Source: Gemmatimonadota bacterium
GTDB taxonomy: Bacteria; Gemmatimonadota; Gemmatimonadetes; Longimicrobiales; Gaopeijiaceae
Assembly (NCBI GenBank): GCA_016209885.1
Contig: JACQVF010000047.1
Coordinates: 1-64,000, forward strand
Direction of reading: 5' to 3'
Length of the DNA: 64,000 nt
This document shows, in pieces, positions 35,502-43,678 of the stretch. The notes under the pieces are model-generated. The model did not search any database. It was not told the origin of the DNA and saw only the letters and a program-made list of their open reading frames with translations. How positions within the stretch are numbered: the stretch's first letter is position 1; each line of letters begins with the position of its first letter. Position numbers and translations under genes: made by a program.

Positions 35502-36842
35502 ATGCACAAGCACGTGATCGAGAAGTTCCGAAACGGGGACGCGGTGTTGGGGGTGATCGGATTGGGGTACGTGGGTCTGCCCCTGGCCGTGCAAGCCGCC
35601 CGTTCCGGCCTGCGGGTCGTCGGTTTCGACGTGAACGCCGGCGTGGTGGAAGGTGTCAGCGCTGGCCGGAGCCACATCCAGGACGTGAAGGACGATGAGG
35701 TCGCGCGGCTGAGGAGCGCCTGCCGTCTTCAGGCGACGATGGAGATGGCGCGACTTGCGGAATGCGACGCCATTTCCATCTGCGTGCCTACCCCCCTCTC
35801 CAAGACTCGCGACCCCGACATCTCCTACATTCTGGCGGCCACGGACTCCGTCGCGGCGGCGCTGCGGTCCGGGCAACTCGTGGTGCTGGAGTCCACCACG
35901 TATCCGGGAACGACGCGCGAGGTGCTGCTGCCCAAGCTCGGGGATAAGGGACTCACGGCGGGCGAAGACTTCTTCCTCTGTTTCTCGCCGGAGCGCGTGG
36001 ATCCCGGCAACGAGGTCTGGAAGGTGCACAACACGCCGAAGGTGATCGGCGGAATCACACCCCGGTGCACGCAGGTGGGTCGCGCGCTCTACGAGCGCTT
36101 CATTGAGACCGTGGTGTCCGTGTCGTCGTGCGAGGCCGCCGAGCTCACGAAGCTCCTGGGGAACACGTTCCGAGCCGTGAACATCGGTCTGGTGAACGAG
36201 ATGGCGCAGATCAGTGAGCGGCTGGGCGTGGATGTCTGGGAGGTCATCGAGGGGGCGGCGACGAAGCCGTTCGGCTTTATGAAGTTCAGCCCGGGCCCCG
36301 GGCTCGGCGGGCACTGCATTCCCATCGATCCGCAGTACCTCTCCTGGAAGATGCGGACGCTCAACTACAAGACCCGCTTCATCGAGCTGGCCAGCGAGAT
36401 CAACGCCGAGATGCCGCGGTTCGTGGCGGACAAGATCCGGGAAGCGCTGAACCGGAAACGCAAGCCGGTGAACGGTTCGCGGATCCTGGTGCTCGGGGTC
36501 GCCTACAAGCGGGACACGAACGACGTGCGGGAGTCGCCCGCCGTCGACATCATGCAGTTGCTCCTCAAGGACGGCGCCGAGGTCATCTATCACGATCCCT
36601 ACGTCCCCGAGTTCTCCGAGGACGGCATGCGCTGGAAGTCCACGGAGCTGACGGACGCGGCGCTCCGGAGTGCGGACGCCGCCGTGATCGTGACGGATCA
36701 CACGGCCTTCGACTACCGCCGCATCTTCGAGTTTTCCGGGATCCTGGTGGACGCGCGGAACGCCACGGCCCGGGCGCTGGGCCGGGAGCGGCTGCCGCAC
36801 CCCACGAGCTGGATCGTGAAGGACGGGGAGCCGGCGGGCTAA
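35502..36842 (+). CDS. wbpA: UDP-N-acetylglucosamine 6-dehydrogenase (WbpA-type)
   Basis: A 446-aa UDP-sugar dehydrogenase that would oxidise UDP-GlcNAc (or a related sugar) twice to the uronic acid with NAD. The Rossmann site is GVIGLGYVGLPLAV (17-30); the catalytic cysteine is C272 in GPGLGGHCIPIDP; AAELTKLLGNTFRAVNIGLV and the C-terminal GVAYKRDTNDVRESPA are family motifs. It gives the uronic-acid carboxylate that AsnB-like enzymes in this cluster could amidate. ATG 35502 was chosen; an upstream ATG (35454) is in frame. Confidence 0.9.
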   Translation: MHKHVIEKFRNGDAVLGVIGLGYVGLPLAVQAARSGLRVVGFDVNAGVVEGVSAGRSHIQDVKDDEVARLRSACRLQATMEMARLAECDAISICVPTPLSKTRDPDISYILAATDSVAAALRSGQLVVLESTTYPGTTREVLLPKLGDKGLTAGEDFFLCFSPERVDPGNEVWKVHNTPKVIGGITPRCTQVGRALYERFIETVVSVSSCEAAELTKLLGNTFRAVNIGLVNEMAQISERLGVDVWEVIEGAATKPFGFMKFSPGPGLGGHCIPIDPQYLSWKMRTLNYKTRFIELASEINAEMPRFVADKIREALNRKRKPVNGSRILVLGVAYKRDTNDVRESPAVDIMQLLLKDGAEVIYHDPYVPEFSEDGMRWKSTELTDAALRSADAAVIVTDHTAFDYRRIFEFSGILVDARNATARALGRERLPHPTSWIVKDGEPAG

Positions 36843-36910
36843 CGTTTGCGGGCCGCTGACCCTCCAGGCGTTGGTCTGCCGGCGGTGCTCCTCGCCGCAG
36901 CCCGGTACGC

Positions 36911-38098
36911 GTGACTCCGATCCTCATCCACCGCGTCCTCACCCGCCTCAACATCGGAGGGCCCGCCATGCACGTCGTGAACCTCACGGCGGCGCTGAAT
37001 TCGGGGCGGTTTCGCTCCCGACTGATCGCCGGGCGGATTGGAGCGGGCGAGGGGGACATGAGCTATTACGCCCGGGAGCGCGGCGTGGAGGTCTTCGAGA
37101 TCCCGGAGCTGGGGCGCCCGGTGAAGCCTTGGGACGATGTGATCGCCCTCCGGAAGCTGTATGGTCTCTTCCGGGACGAGCGTCCCACCATCGTGCACAC
37201 CCACGCGTCGAAGGCCGGGGCGCTGGGGCGACTCGCGGCGCGAGCCACGGGGGTGCCGATCCGGATCCACACGTTCCACGGGCACGTGCTGCGCGGCGGC
37301 TACTTCTCGCCCGTGGCCACGGGCACGTACCACCGCATCGAGCGGCTGCTCGCGCGCATCACGACGCGGATCGTCGTGCTCACGGAGGGGCAGGCCGAGG
37401 AGCTGTCGCGCGATCTGCGGGTCGCGCCCCGCGAGAAGTTCGTGGTGGTGCCCCTGGGGCTGGAGCTGGGTGCGTTCGCGAGCGTGGACCGCGAGATGGC
37501 GGGTCGGACGATGCGCCGGGAGCTGGGGATCCCGGAGGAGGAGGCCGTCATCGGGATGGTGGGGCGGGTGACGGCGGTGAAGCGGCACGAGCTGCTGTTC
37601 GACGCCGTGCGATCCCTTGAGGCGCGGCTCGCGCGCAGGATCCACATTCTGGTCGTCGGCGACGGGGAGCGGCGCGAGGCGCTGGAACGGTACTGCGGCA
37701 AGATCGGCCTTCGGTCGCGCGTGCACTGGCTCGCATGGCGGAGAGATCTGCCGGGACTCTACGCGGCGATGGATGTTCTGGCGCTCACCTCCCGGAACGA
37801 GGGGACACCCGTCGCGGTGATCGAGGCGTTGGCTTCCGGGACAGCGGTCGTGGCCACTTCCGTCGGCGGCGTGCCGGAGGTCCTGGAGCGCGGACGGTGG
37901 GGCGTCCTCGTGGCTGCGGCGGATGCGCAGAGCTTCGCCGACGGCCTCGAGCGGGTCCTCGAGCGGCCGCCCACCGCGGACCTGCGCGCTGCGATGCAGC
38001 GATCGGCCACGGCCCGGTACGGCGTCGAGCGCCTGGTGCGGGATATCGTGAGCCTGTACGAGCGCGAGCTCAAGGCGGCGGGGTTGGGAGGGGCCTGA
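36911..38098 (+). CDS. Glycosyltransferase family 4
   Basis: A 395-aa GT-B protein starting ILIHRVLTRLNIGGPAMHVV. The HTHASKAGALGRLAARATG block is typical of EPS GT4 enzymes. The donor domain has AVIGMVGRVTAVKRHELLFD and the E-x7-E in SRNEGTPVAVIEALASG. GTG start 68 bp after the dehydrogenase. Confidence 0.92.
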   Translation: MTPILIHRVLTRLNIGGPAMHVVNLTAALNSGRFRSRLIAGRIGAGEGDMSYYARERGVEVFEIPELGRPVKPWDDVIALRKLYGLFRDERPTIVHTHASKAGALGRLAARATGVPIRIHTFHGHVLRGGYFSPVATGTYHRIERLLARITTRIVVLTEGQAEELSRDLRVAPREKFVVVPLGLELGAFASVDREMAGRTMRRELGIPEEEAVIGMVGRVTAVKRHELLFDAVRSLEARLARRIHILVVGDGERREALERYCGKIGLRSRVHWLAWRRDLPGLYAAMDVLALTSRNEGTPVAVIEALASGTAVVATSVGGVPEVLERGRWGVLVAAADAQSFADGLERVLERPPTADLRAAMQRSATARYGVERLVRDIVSLYERELKAAGLGGA

Positions 38099-38294
38099 GC
38101 GCCGTGCGGATCGGGAGTGAGCCGGCCTGGTTGCGAATCCAGACGACCGATCGAACGTGGCTGGCGAAGGTGAATGCTGTTGGAATTCCGAGGTGCTCCA
38201 TCGGTGTGAGGCTCGTGAAGTTGTAGAGCTGAAGCTTATCCGCCATTCGGGGAAGGATGGCCTACGCCCTACGCCAACAGAGGCGTGACGCCCC

Positions 38295-38861
38295 ATGAGA
38301 GTGTTCATCGAACGAACCCCCATCGAAGAGGTGCTGTTGTTGGTCCCCGAGGTCTTCGAGGACGAGCGCGGCTTCTTCATGGAGGCTTTCCGAGAGGACA
38401 TCTACCGCGAAGCCGGCCTCCCTCTGAGCATCCTGCAGGTCAACCATTCCGGTTCCGTGCGCGACGTGGTCCGGGGGCTGCACTTCCAGTGGGACCCGCC
38501 GATGGCGAAGCTCATGCGCGTGCTCCAGGGTCGGGCGTTCCTGGTGGCCGTGGACATCCGCAAGGGCTCGCCCACGCTCGGCCGGTGGTTCGGGCTCGAG
38601 GTGGACGCGCGGCAGCGTCGCTTCCTCTGGGCGCCGGCGGGGTTCGCACGAGGGTTCTGCGTGCTCTCCGACTACGCCGAGATCGAGTACCTGTGTACCG
38701 GCACGTACAACGGGGGGGCCGAGTCCGGGATCCTGTGGAACGATCCCGAACTGGGGATCGCCTGGCCCGTCCGCGATCCGATCCTCTCCGAGCGCGACGG
38801 CAACGCTCAGACCCTGGCGCAGTGGCTGGCGAGGCCGGAGGCGGAGCACTTCCGCTACTAG
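38295..38861 (+). CDS. rfbC: dTDP-4-dehydrorhamnose 3,5-epimerase
   Basis: A 188-aa RmlC. The cupin has DERGFFMEAFRED, the HFQWDP segment with the catalytic His region in VVRGLHFQW, and VAVDIRKGSPTLGRW. It converts dTDP-4-keto-6-deoxyglucose to the L-lyxo form in dTDP-rhamnose synthesis. In the middle part the usual Tyr appears as ARGFCVLSDYAEIEYLCT. Confidence 0.93.
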   Translation: MRVFIERTPIEEVLLLVPEVFEDERGFFMEAFREDIYREAGLPLSILQVNHSGSVRDVVRGLHFQWDPPMAKLMRVLQGRAFLVAVDIRKGSPTLGRWFGLEVDARQRRFLWAPAGFARGFCVLSDYAEIEYLCTGTYNGGAESGILWNDPELGIAWPVRDPILSERDGNAQTLAQWLARPEAEHFRY

Positions 38862-38874
38862 AAGTCTGCGAAAA

Positions 38875-38904
38875 CTGGACGGGCCCTGGCGGTAGCCTTA
38901 ACAT
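38875..38904 (+). promoter_or_regulatory. Candidate weak promoter before the retropepsin-like gene
   Basis: CTGGAC (38875-38880), an 18-bp spacer and TAACAT (38899-38904). It lies 55 bp before the GTG of the next gene. Low confidence. Confidence 0.25.
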
Positions 38905-38958
38905 GACAGGCGGGCTTGTCCTGGATGAGAGTCGGCGGAGAGCGACGGCGGCGAAACT

Positions 38959-39312
38959 GTGGGCATCACGTACATCGACGGGGTCGTGCGGGGACCCGGC
39001 GGGAAAGAGCGGTCGGTCCGCTTCCTGGTGGACAGTGGGGCAACGTATTCGCTGCTGCCGCAGGCCGTCTGGCAGGCCATCGAACTGGCGGCCCGACGGA
39101 GGATGGCATTTAGTCTCGCGGACGGGACGACGGTGGAGCGCGAGGTTTCGGAATGCTACTTCGTGCTTCCTCAGGGGGAGGCCCACAGCCCCGTGATCCT
39201 GGGGGAGCCTGACGATGAAGCGCTCCTGGGCACCGTGACGCTCGAGACGCTGGGCCTGGTCCTGAACCCCTTCAAGCGCACGCTTCAGCCCATGCGCATG
39301 TTGCTCGTGTAG
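38959..39312 (+). CDS. Retropepsin-like aspartyl protease domain protein
   Basis: A 117-aa single-domain protein. FLVDSGATYSLLP (D25-S26-G27) is the active-site motif of clan AA aspartic proteases, and the LGTVTLETLGLVLNPF block near the end is the family's psi-loop-side pattern. Such domains act as homodimers. No signal peptide. Why it lies between rfbC and rfbD is unclear. GTG start, no strong ribosome site. Confidence 0.82.
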   Translation: MGITYIDGVVRGPGGKERSVRFLVDSGATYSLLPQAVWQAIELAARRRMAFSLADGTTVEREVSECYFVLPQGEAHSPVILGEPDDEALLGTVTLETLGLVLNPFKRTLQPMRMLLV

Positions 39313-39332
39313 ACTTCGTAGCACCCGATCCC

Positions 39333-39689
39333 ATGCCGATCTATGAGTATCGCTGTCTGGACTGCCGCAGGGTGCAGAGCTTCCTGACGCTGCGGATCGG
39401 CGCAGAGCTCAGTCCGGAGTGCAGGTTCTGCGGAAGCCGCTCTCTCGCGCGGCTCATGTCGCGGGTGGCCGTCGTAGAGTCGGAGGCGTCGCGCCTGGAG
39501 CGGATGGCGGATCCGAGCCGCTGGGGCGACCTGGACGAGGACGACCCCAGGAGCGTTGCCCGCTTCGCGAAGATGATGGGCGAGGCGACGGGCGAGGACG
39601 TTGGCGAGGAGATCGATCAGATCTTGGAGCAGGCGGAGTCCGAGGATGCCGGGGGCCGCCCGGAGAGCGGTGGAGGCGCGGACGGGTAG
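39333..39689 (+). CDS. FmdB-type zinc-ribbon protein
   Basis: A 118-aa protein starting MPIYEYRCLDC with C8, C11, C30 and C33, the zinc ribbon of the FmdB family of putative regulators. The C-terminal 60 residues are acidic and Gly-rich, with DPRSVARFAKMMGEATGED. Function in this family is poorly defined. It starts 20 bp after the retropepsin-like gene. Confidence 0.88.
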   Translation: MPIYEYRCLDCRRVQSFLTLRIGAELSPECRFCGSRSLARLMSRVAVVESEASRLERMADPSRWGDLDEDDPRSVARFAKMMGEATGEDVGEEIDQILEQAESEDAGGRPESGGGADG

Positions 39690-39827
39690 GCGACCCGCGC
39701 GACATCCGCCGACGGGCCCGGTCGAGCACACCCTGGGACCCACGGGGACACAGTCGGACTCGGGCCTGGGCAGGGTCCGGCGTGCCGCGCTGGATGGGTG
39801 GCGGGGTGGCGCCGTCGGGGAGAGGCC

Positions 39828-40673
39828 GTGCGGGTCCTCGTAACGGGCGCGGCGGGGATGCTGGGCAGCGCCGTGATGGACGAGGCTCGGGCGCGGGGCG
39901 TGGACGTGACCGGGCCTCCGCTCGAGGAGCTCGACGTCACGGATGCCGCCGCGGCCGAGCGGGTCATTGTCGGGGCGCGCGCGGACTGGGTGATCCACTG
40001 CGCCGGCTACACAGACGTGGACGGTGCGGAGTCCGAGCCGGATCAGGCCATGGCGGTGAACGCGGCGGGGACCGCGAACGTCGCGTGCGCCTCTGCGGCG
40101 GCCGGAACATGCATCCTGTATGTGAGCACGGACTACGTGTTCGACGGGGGCGGGAGCCGGCCGTACCGCCCGGGGGACCAGCCGAATCCCATCAACGCGT
40201 ACGGCCGGAGCAAGCTGGCGGGCGAGGTGGCCGTTCGCGAATCGGGCGCAGGATGGTTGATCGTAAGGACGAGCTGGCTGTACGGCAGGGGCGGGCGCAA
40301 CTTCGTGGATACGATTCTGCGGCTCGCGCGCGAGCGGCCGCGGATCGAGGTGGTCGCAGACCAGCGGGGACGGCCGACGTGGACCGCCAGCCTGGCGGGA
40401 ACGCTCCTGGACCTGGTCGCCGCGGGCGCGGCGGGCGTGCTTCACGCGGCGGACTCCGGCGATGCCTCGTGGTACGAGCTGGCCCTGGCGACCCTGGAGC
40501 GCGCGGGGATGAATACGCCCGTGGCGGCGATCTCCTCCGCCGAGCTCGCACGTCCGGCGCGCCGCCCCGGCTACTCGGTGCTCGATACCGCCGACACGGA
40601 TGCGCTGCTCGGGCGTGCGGCGCCCCACTGGCGGACCTCGCTCGCACGATACCTCGGTTACCTCGGCGCGTAG
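39828..40673 (+). CDS. rfbD: dTDP-4-dehydrorhamnose reductase
   Basis: A 281-aa RmlD of the SDR family, doing the last NADPH step to dTDP-L-rhamnose. VLVTGAAGMLGSAVM is the nucleotide site; STDYVFDG, the Y-x3-K in YGRSKLAGE and RTSWLYGRGGRNF are RmlD marks. GTG 39828, after GGGGAGAGG, was chosen over an in-frame upstream ATG (39798). Confidence 0.93.
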   Translation: MRVLVTGAAGMLGSAVMDEARARGVDVTGPPLEELDVTDAAAAERVIVGARADWVIHCAGYTDVDGAESEPDQAMAVNAAGTANVACASAAAGTCILYVSTDYVFDGGGSRPYRPGDQPNPINAYGRSKLAGEVAVRESGAGWLIVRTSWLYGRGGRNFVDTILRLARERPRIEVVADQRGRPTWTASLAGTLLDLVAAGAAGVLHAADSGDASWYELALATLERAGMNTPVAAISSAELARPARRPGYSVLDTADTDALLGRAAPHWRTSLARYLGYLGA

Positions 40674-40779
40674 GCGGCGAATACTAGGCGGTCTGCGGCG
40701 CCGGGCGCGACCGGTGGTGGACCGCCGGACGAGGGGACGACTCAAAGCGACCGGTTAAGGAGGGAGGTAGGATCGAGGA

Positions 40780-41556
40780 ATGAAGGGCGTTATCCTGGCG
40801 GGCGGCCTGGGCACCCGGCTCCTTCCTATGACGCGGGTCACGAACAAGCACCTGCTGCCGGTCTACGACCGGCCGATGATCTACTATCCCGTCCAGCAGC
40901 TCGTGCACGCCGGGGTCATGGACATCCTGATCGTCACGGGAGGCAACAACGCGGGGGACTTCCTGCGGCTGCTGGGGAACGGCCGGGCGTTCGGCCTCAA
41001 GCACTTGAACTACACGTACCAGGAGGGCGAGGGCGGAATCGCGGAGGCGCTGGGCCTGGCCGAGCACTTCGCCGAGGGCCAGCCCGTCGTGGTGATCCTC
41101 GGGGATAATATCTTCCAGGATCCCATCGCCGATGCGGTCCTGCGCTTCCGGCACCAGGGCAGCGGCGCGAAGATCCTGCTCAAGGAGGTCGAGGACGCGC
41201 AGCGCTTCGGGGTCGTGGAGCTCGACGGAGACCGGGTTGTGCGGATCGTCGAGAAGCCGAAGAACCCGCCGTCGCGCTACGCCGTGACCGGCTGCTACAT
41301 GTACGACCACCGGGTCTTCGAAATCGTGAGGACGCTGAAGCCCTCGGAGCGCGGCGAGCTGGAGATCACAGACGTGAACAACCGTTTCATCGAATGGCGC
41401 GAGATGACGTACGAGATCCTCGAGGGCTGGTGGACGGACGCCGGAACGGTGTCGTCGCTGTACCGGGCGGCGAGCCTCGTGGCCGAGAGTCCCGGAGAGC
41501 CGGTGCTCCGGCCATCGACGATGGAGGTCGGCCGGCAGGGGGAGGCAGCCTCCTGA
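40780..41556 (+). CDS. rfbA: Glucose-1-phosphate thymidylyltransferase-like nucleotidyltransferase
   Basis: A 258-aa RmlA-type enzyme. It starts MKGVILAGGLGTRLLPMTRV and continues NKHLLPVYDRPMIYYPVQQL; VVVILGDNIFQDP holds the metal-binding Asp; GELEITDVNN and EGWWTDAGTV are further marks. It would make dTDP-glucose, but the short form without the C-terminal extension (about 290 aa in RmlA) leaves some doubt about the nucleotide. A very strong AAGGAGGGAGGT lies upstream. Confidence 0.9.
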   Translation: MKGVILAGGLGTRLLPMTRVTNKHLLPVYDRPMIYYPVQQLVHAGVMDILIVTGGNNAGDFLRLLGNGRAFGLKHLNYTYQEGEGGIAEALGLAEHFAEGQPVVVILGDNIFQDPIADAVLRFRHQGSGAKILLKEVEDAQRFGVVELDGDRVVRIVEKPKNPPSRYAVTGCYMYDHRVFEIVRTLKPSERGELEITDVNNRFIEWREMTYEILEGWWTDAGTVSSLYRAASLVAESPGEPVLRPSTMEVGRQGEAAS

Positions 41557-41633
41557 TCCGCGGAGCCCCCCATCTCGCCGGGCGGCGACTGACCGGCGCA
41601 GGGGAAGAGAAACAAGGAAGAGAAACAAAGGAC

Positions 41634-41661
41634 TTGCGATTGCGTCAGCCGCGCTTAAGTT
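41634..41661 (+). promoter_or_regulatory. Candidate promoter before the NusG-like gene
   Basis: TTGCGA (41634-41639), a 16-bp spacer and TAAGTT (41656-41661), in the 231-bp spacer after rfbA. It would give a leader of about 250 nt to GTG 41917. Confidence 0.35.
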
Positions 41662-41675
41662 GCACATACCCGTTG

Positions 41676-41693
41676 CCCGGGGATCGACCCGGG
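41676..41693 (+). promoter_or_regulatory. Leader hairpin upstream of the NusG-like gene
   Basis: CCCGGG, loop GATCGA, CCCGGG. It lies just after the candidate promoter, so it would be near the 5' end of the transcript. A role as a recruiting or pausing signal for the antiterminator is speculation. Confidence 0.3.
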
Positions 41694-41916
41694 TACCCCA
41701 CTTCGAAGGGGCGCTGGCTCCTCCCTGCCGATTCCGGCCGCGGCCGCGCGGCTGGAGCAGGATTCTGATCTCGTTTCGAACGCTACGATGAGCATTCCCC
41801 CCGACCAGCCGGTGCCTGCGTGGAGCGGTCTCGGGGGAGGAACTGGAGTTTCGAGGATGGCGGCCGGTCCGCGATCAGCGCTGGAATTCCCGTGTTTCGA
41901 GGAGAAGCGCCATCGC

Positions 41917-42447
41917 GTGAGCGTTCCCCCCGACCTCTACCGTATCTCCCGGTGGTATGCCTGCCGGACACGCGCGCGCGCGGAGAAGCAGGTGGATCGG
42001 TTCCTCTCCAGGTGGGGCATCGAGGCGTACCTTCCGCTTGTGGAGCAGCTACGGCAGTGGGCAGACCGCAGGAAGCGCGTCTCGCTTCCGCTCTTCCCGG
42101 GTTACGTCTTCGTCCGGTTCAAGCTGACGGAGGTGAGCGCCGTATTGAGGGCGCCCGGCATGGTCGCAGTGGTCCGCAATGGCGGGCATCCCGCTCCCGT
42201 CCGGGACGAGGAGCTCGAATCGGTTCGCATCCTGGCGGAGGGGGCGAGCAGGGCTGGAGTTCTGCCCTCGCTCACCGACTTTCTCGATATCGGCCAGGAG
42301 GTGGCCGTGGTGGATGGGCCCTTCCAGGGCATGAGGGGCGTGCTGGTGGAAGTACGAGGGCGGTCCCGCGTCGTGGTCCAGCTCTCTGCCATCCGCCAGG
42401 CGGCGAGTGTCGCCCTGCCCCGGAAGGTCCTGCGTCCGGTGCACTGA
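41917..42447 (+). CDS. NusG-like transcription antiterminator (UpxY/RfaH-type)
   Basis: A 176-aa NusG paralogue from GTG 41917, which has GGAGAAG at suitable spacing. The frame is open to ATG 41788, which has no ribosome site. The NGN domain covers RWYACRTRARAEKQVDRFLS and FPGYVFVRF; the C-terminal KOW domain has VAVVDGPFQGMRGVLVEVRG. Specialised NusG paralogues keep RNA polymerase processive over long polysaccharide operons. Its place at the head of a 20-kb block suits that role. The bases around 41788 and 41917 are near-duplicates (GAGC-R-TTCCCCCCGACC). Confidence 0.9.
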   Translation: MSVPPDLYRISRWYACRTRARAEKQVDRFLSRWGIEAYLPLVEQLRQWADRRKRVSLPLFPGYVFVRFKLTEVSAVLRAPGMVAVVRNGGHPAPVRDEELESVRILAEGASRAGVLPSLTDFLDIGQEVAVVDGPFQGMRGVLVEVRGRSRVVVQLSAIRQAASVALPRKVLRPVH

Positions 42448-42484
42448 CGGTCGAGGCGGCGGAAGCTCGGATCTCGCTGCCTCC

Positions 42485-42513
42485 TTGCGCGACGGCGAGA
42501 CTCCGCATAAATA
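42485..42513 (+). promoter_or_regulatory. Candidate promoter P1 in the 450-bp spacer
   Basis: TTGCGC (42485-42490), a 17-bp spacer and TAAATA (42508-42513), in an AT-rich island of an otherwise GC-rich spacer. Confidence 0.4.
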
Positions 42514-42680
42514 CTAGCCGCGCAGCCTGCAGGACGCTGTCGTTCCTTCGGCGCTGCCGTCCCGGATCGCTGTCCTCTGCGGGTCGCGAGGGCCAGCGAT
42601 CTGAAGCGCCTGGGCGCAGGGGCGCCAGGGGCGCCGGGCTGCGAACGCGGCGGGCTGACGGCCGAAGGATCTATAACTCG

Positions 42681-42709
42681 TTGTCACGTAAAGGGCTAGG
42701 TCAGATACG
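42681..42709 (+). promoter_or_regulatory. Candidate promoter P2 in the 450-bp spacer
   Basis: TTGTCA (42681-42686), a 17-bp spacer and GATACG (42704-42709). The -35 differs from consensus at one base; the -10 is weak. Confidence 0.35.
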
Positions 42710-42738
42710 CCCCTGTAACTGACGGGGAAGGAGTCCGC

Positions 42739-42786
42739 GTGTCACCACCCTACGACGCTTGCCCGACGCGAGAGATCGCCGAGTGA
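42739..42786 (+). CDS. Possible 15-aa leader peptide
   Basis: GTG 42739, 5 nt after GGGGAAGGAG, opens 15 codons (MSPPYDACPTREIAE) and a TGA. A T7 run preceded by CCTCCCC follows 10-23 bp later; CCTCCCC can pair with the GGGGAAGG of the ribosome site. This could be a translated leader or chance. No family match is claimed. Confidence 0.25.
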   Translation: MSPPYDACPTREIAE

Positions 42787-42897
42787 TCCTTTAGGCCTCC
42801 CCTTTTTTTGTGTCCACCGTGTTCGCGCTTGGAACGCTCGCTCATCCCGTGAGCGTCGTTCGCGCCGAGACGCAGCCGGACTTGCCCGCTGTGGTGG

Positions 42898-43533
42898 TTG
42901 AGCGACCTGTTGAGAGGATGGGGACTGCCCCTGGGAACGCGCACGCGAAGGCTCAGCGCCGACTTCCGTGAGCTCCTGATTCTGGACGAGCTCGAACGAA
43001 ACGCGAACGTGTCCCAGCGGACTCTTGCGGACCGTCTGGGTATGGCGATCGGTGTGCTCAACCGGCATCTCCAGGAGATGGCTGAGGGCGGGTATGTCCG
43101 GGTCGTGGATCGCGACGTGAGACCGTTCGCCTACAAGGTGACGCCGAACGGCAAGCGCTATCGCCGCAAGTTGATTCTCGAGCATTATCAGTCGGTGGTG
43201 GGGAGCTTGCGCGCCGTGGAGCAGCGGATCAGCGCCCGGCTGGACGAGCTGAAGAGGAAGGGGGTCGAGCGCGTGGTCTTCTACGGTGCGGGCGACGTGA
43301 TGGAGATTGCCTATCCGGTGGCGCATACGATGGGGCTGACCGTGATCGGGGTCGTGGACGATGATCCTGGCAAGCACGGGTCGCTCAAGGACCGTCTGGT
43401 GGTCCAGCCCCCCGGAATGATCAACACGTTGGAGCCGCATGCGGTTGTGATCACGACGTTCCGGCACGCCCGCGAGATCCAGCGGAAGATTGATCCGAGC
43501 CTTCGCTCAGTGATCCAGGTATGGGAGCTGTAG
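42898..43533 (+). CDS. Winged-helix regulator with a Rossmann-like sensor domain
   Basis: A 211-aa protein. Residues about 20-90 form a MarR/winged-helix DNA-binding domain (LLILDELERNANVSQRTLAD, then LNRHLQEMAEGGYVRVVDRD). Residues about 120-205 look like a Rossmann/CoA-binding-type domain (RVVFYGAGDVMEIAYPVAHT, VIGVVDDDPGKHG). Together this suggests a regulator that senses a nucleotide sugar or cofactor. TTG 42898 is the only good start and has no clear ribosome site. The stop TAG overlaps repeat copy 4. Confidence 0.82.
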   Translation: MSDLLRGWGLPLGTRTRRLSADFRELLILDELERNANVSQRTLADRLGMAIGVLNRHLQEMAEGGYVRVVDRDVRPFAYKVTPNGKRYRRKLILEHYQSVVGSLRAVEQRISARLDELKRKGVERVVFYGAGDVMEIAYPVAHTMGLTVIGVVDDDPGKHGSLKDRLVVQPPGMINTLEPHAVVITTFRHAREIQRKIDPSLRSVIQVWEL

Positions 43534-43565
43534 CAGGTCGCAGTGGTTCTTTAGCGACCTGCCGG
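43531..43565 (+). repeat. Dispersed palindromic repeat, copy 4 (perfect 9-bp hairpin)
   Basis: GCAGGTCGC (43533-43541), loop AGTGGTTCTTTA, GCGACCTGC (43554-43562). It begins at the stop codon of the winged-helix gene. The right half matches the right halves of copies 1 and 3 and the left of copy 2. Confidence 0.75.
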
Positions 43566-43678
43566 GGCGAGCCGCGGGTGCGCCTCGCGCCGGCCGGGCC
43601 GGTGACGCACGGCGGCCGCCGTGGTCAGGTCTGCGACGTCCGGCCGCATCGACACACCACCTCTGAGGGACCTGTCCA

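Larger units (their letters stand above)
42448..42897 (+). other. 450-bp regulatory spacer before the winged-helix gene
   Basis: It contains two candidate promoters (42485-42513 and 42681-42709), a short ORF with a strong ribosome site (42739-42786) and a T7 run (42803-42809). It also has a GGGGCGCC/AGGGGCGCC duplication near 42623-42639. No longer gene was found. Confidence 0.5.

Noticed and set aside
38099-38294. A gene or remnant between the GT4 and rfbC
   Set aside because: The 196 bp contain only short frames without recognisable motifs or a ribosome site, and no convincing promoter.
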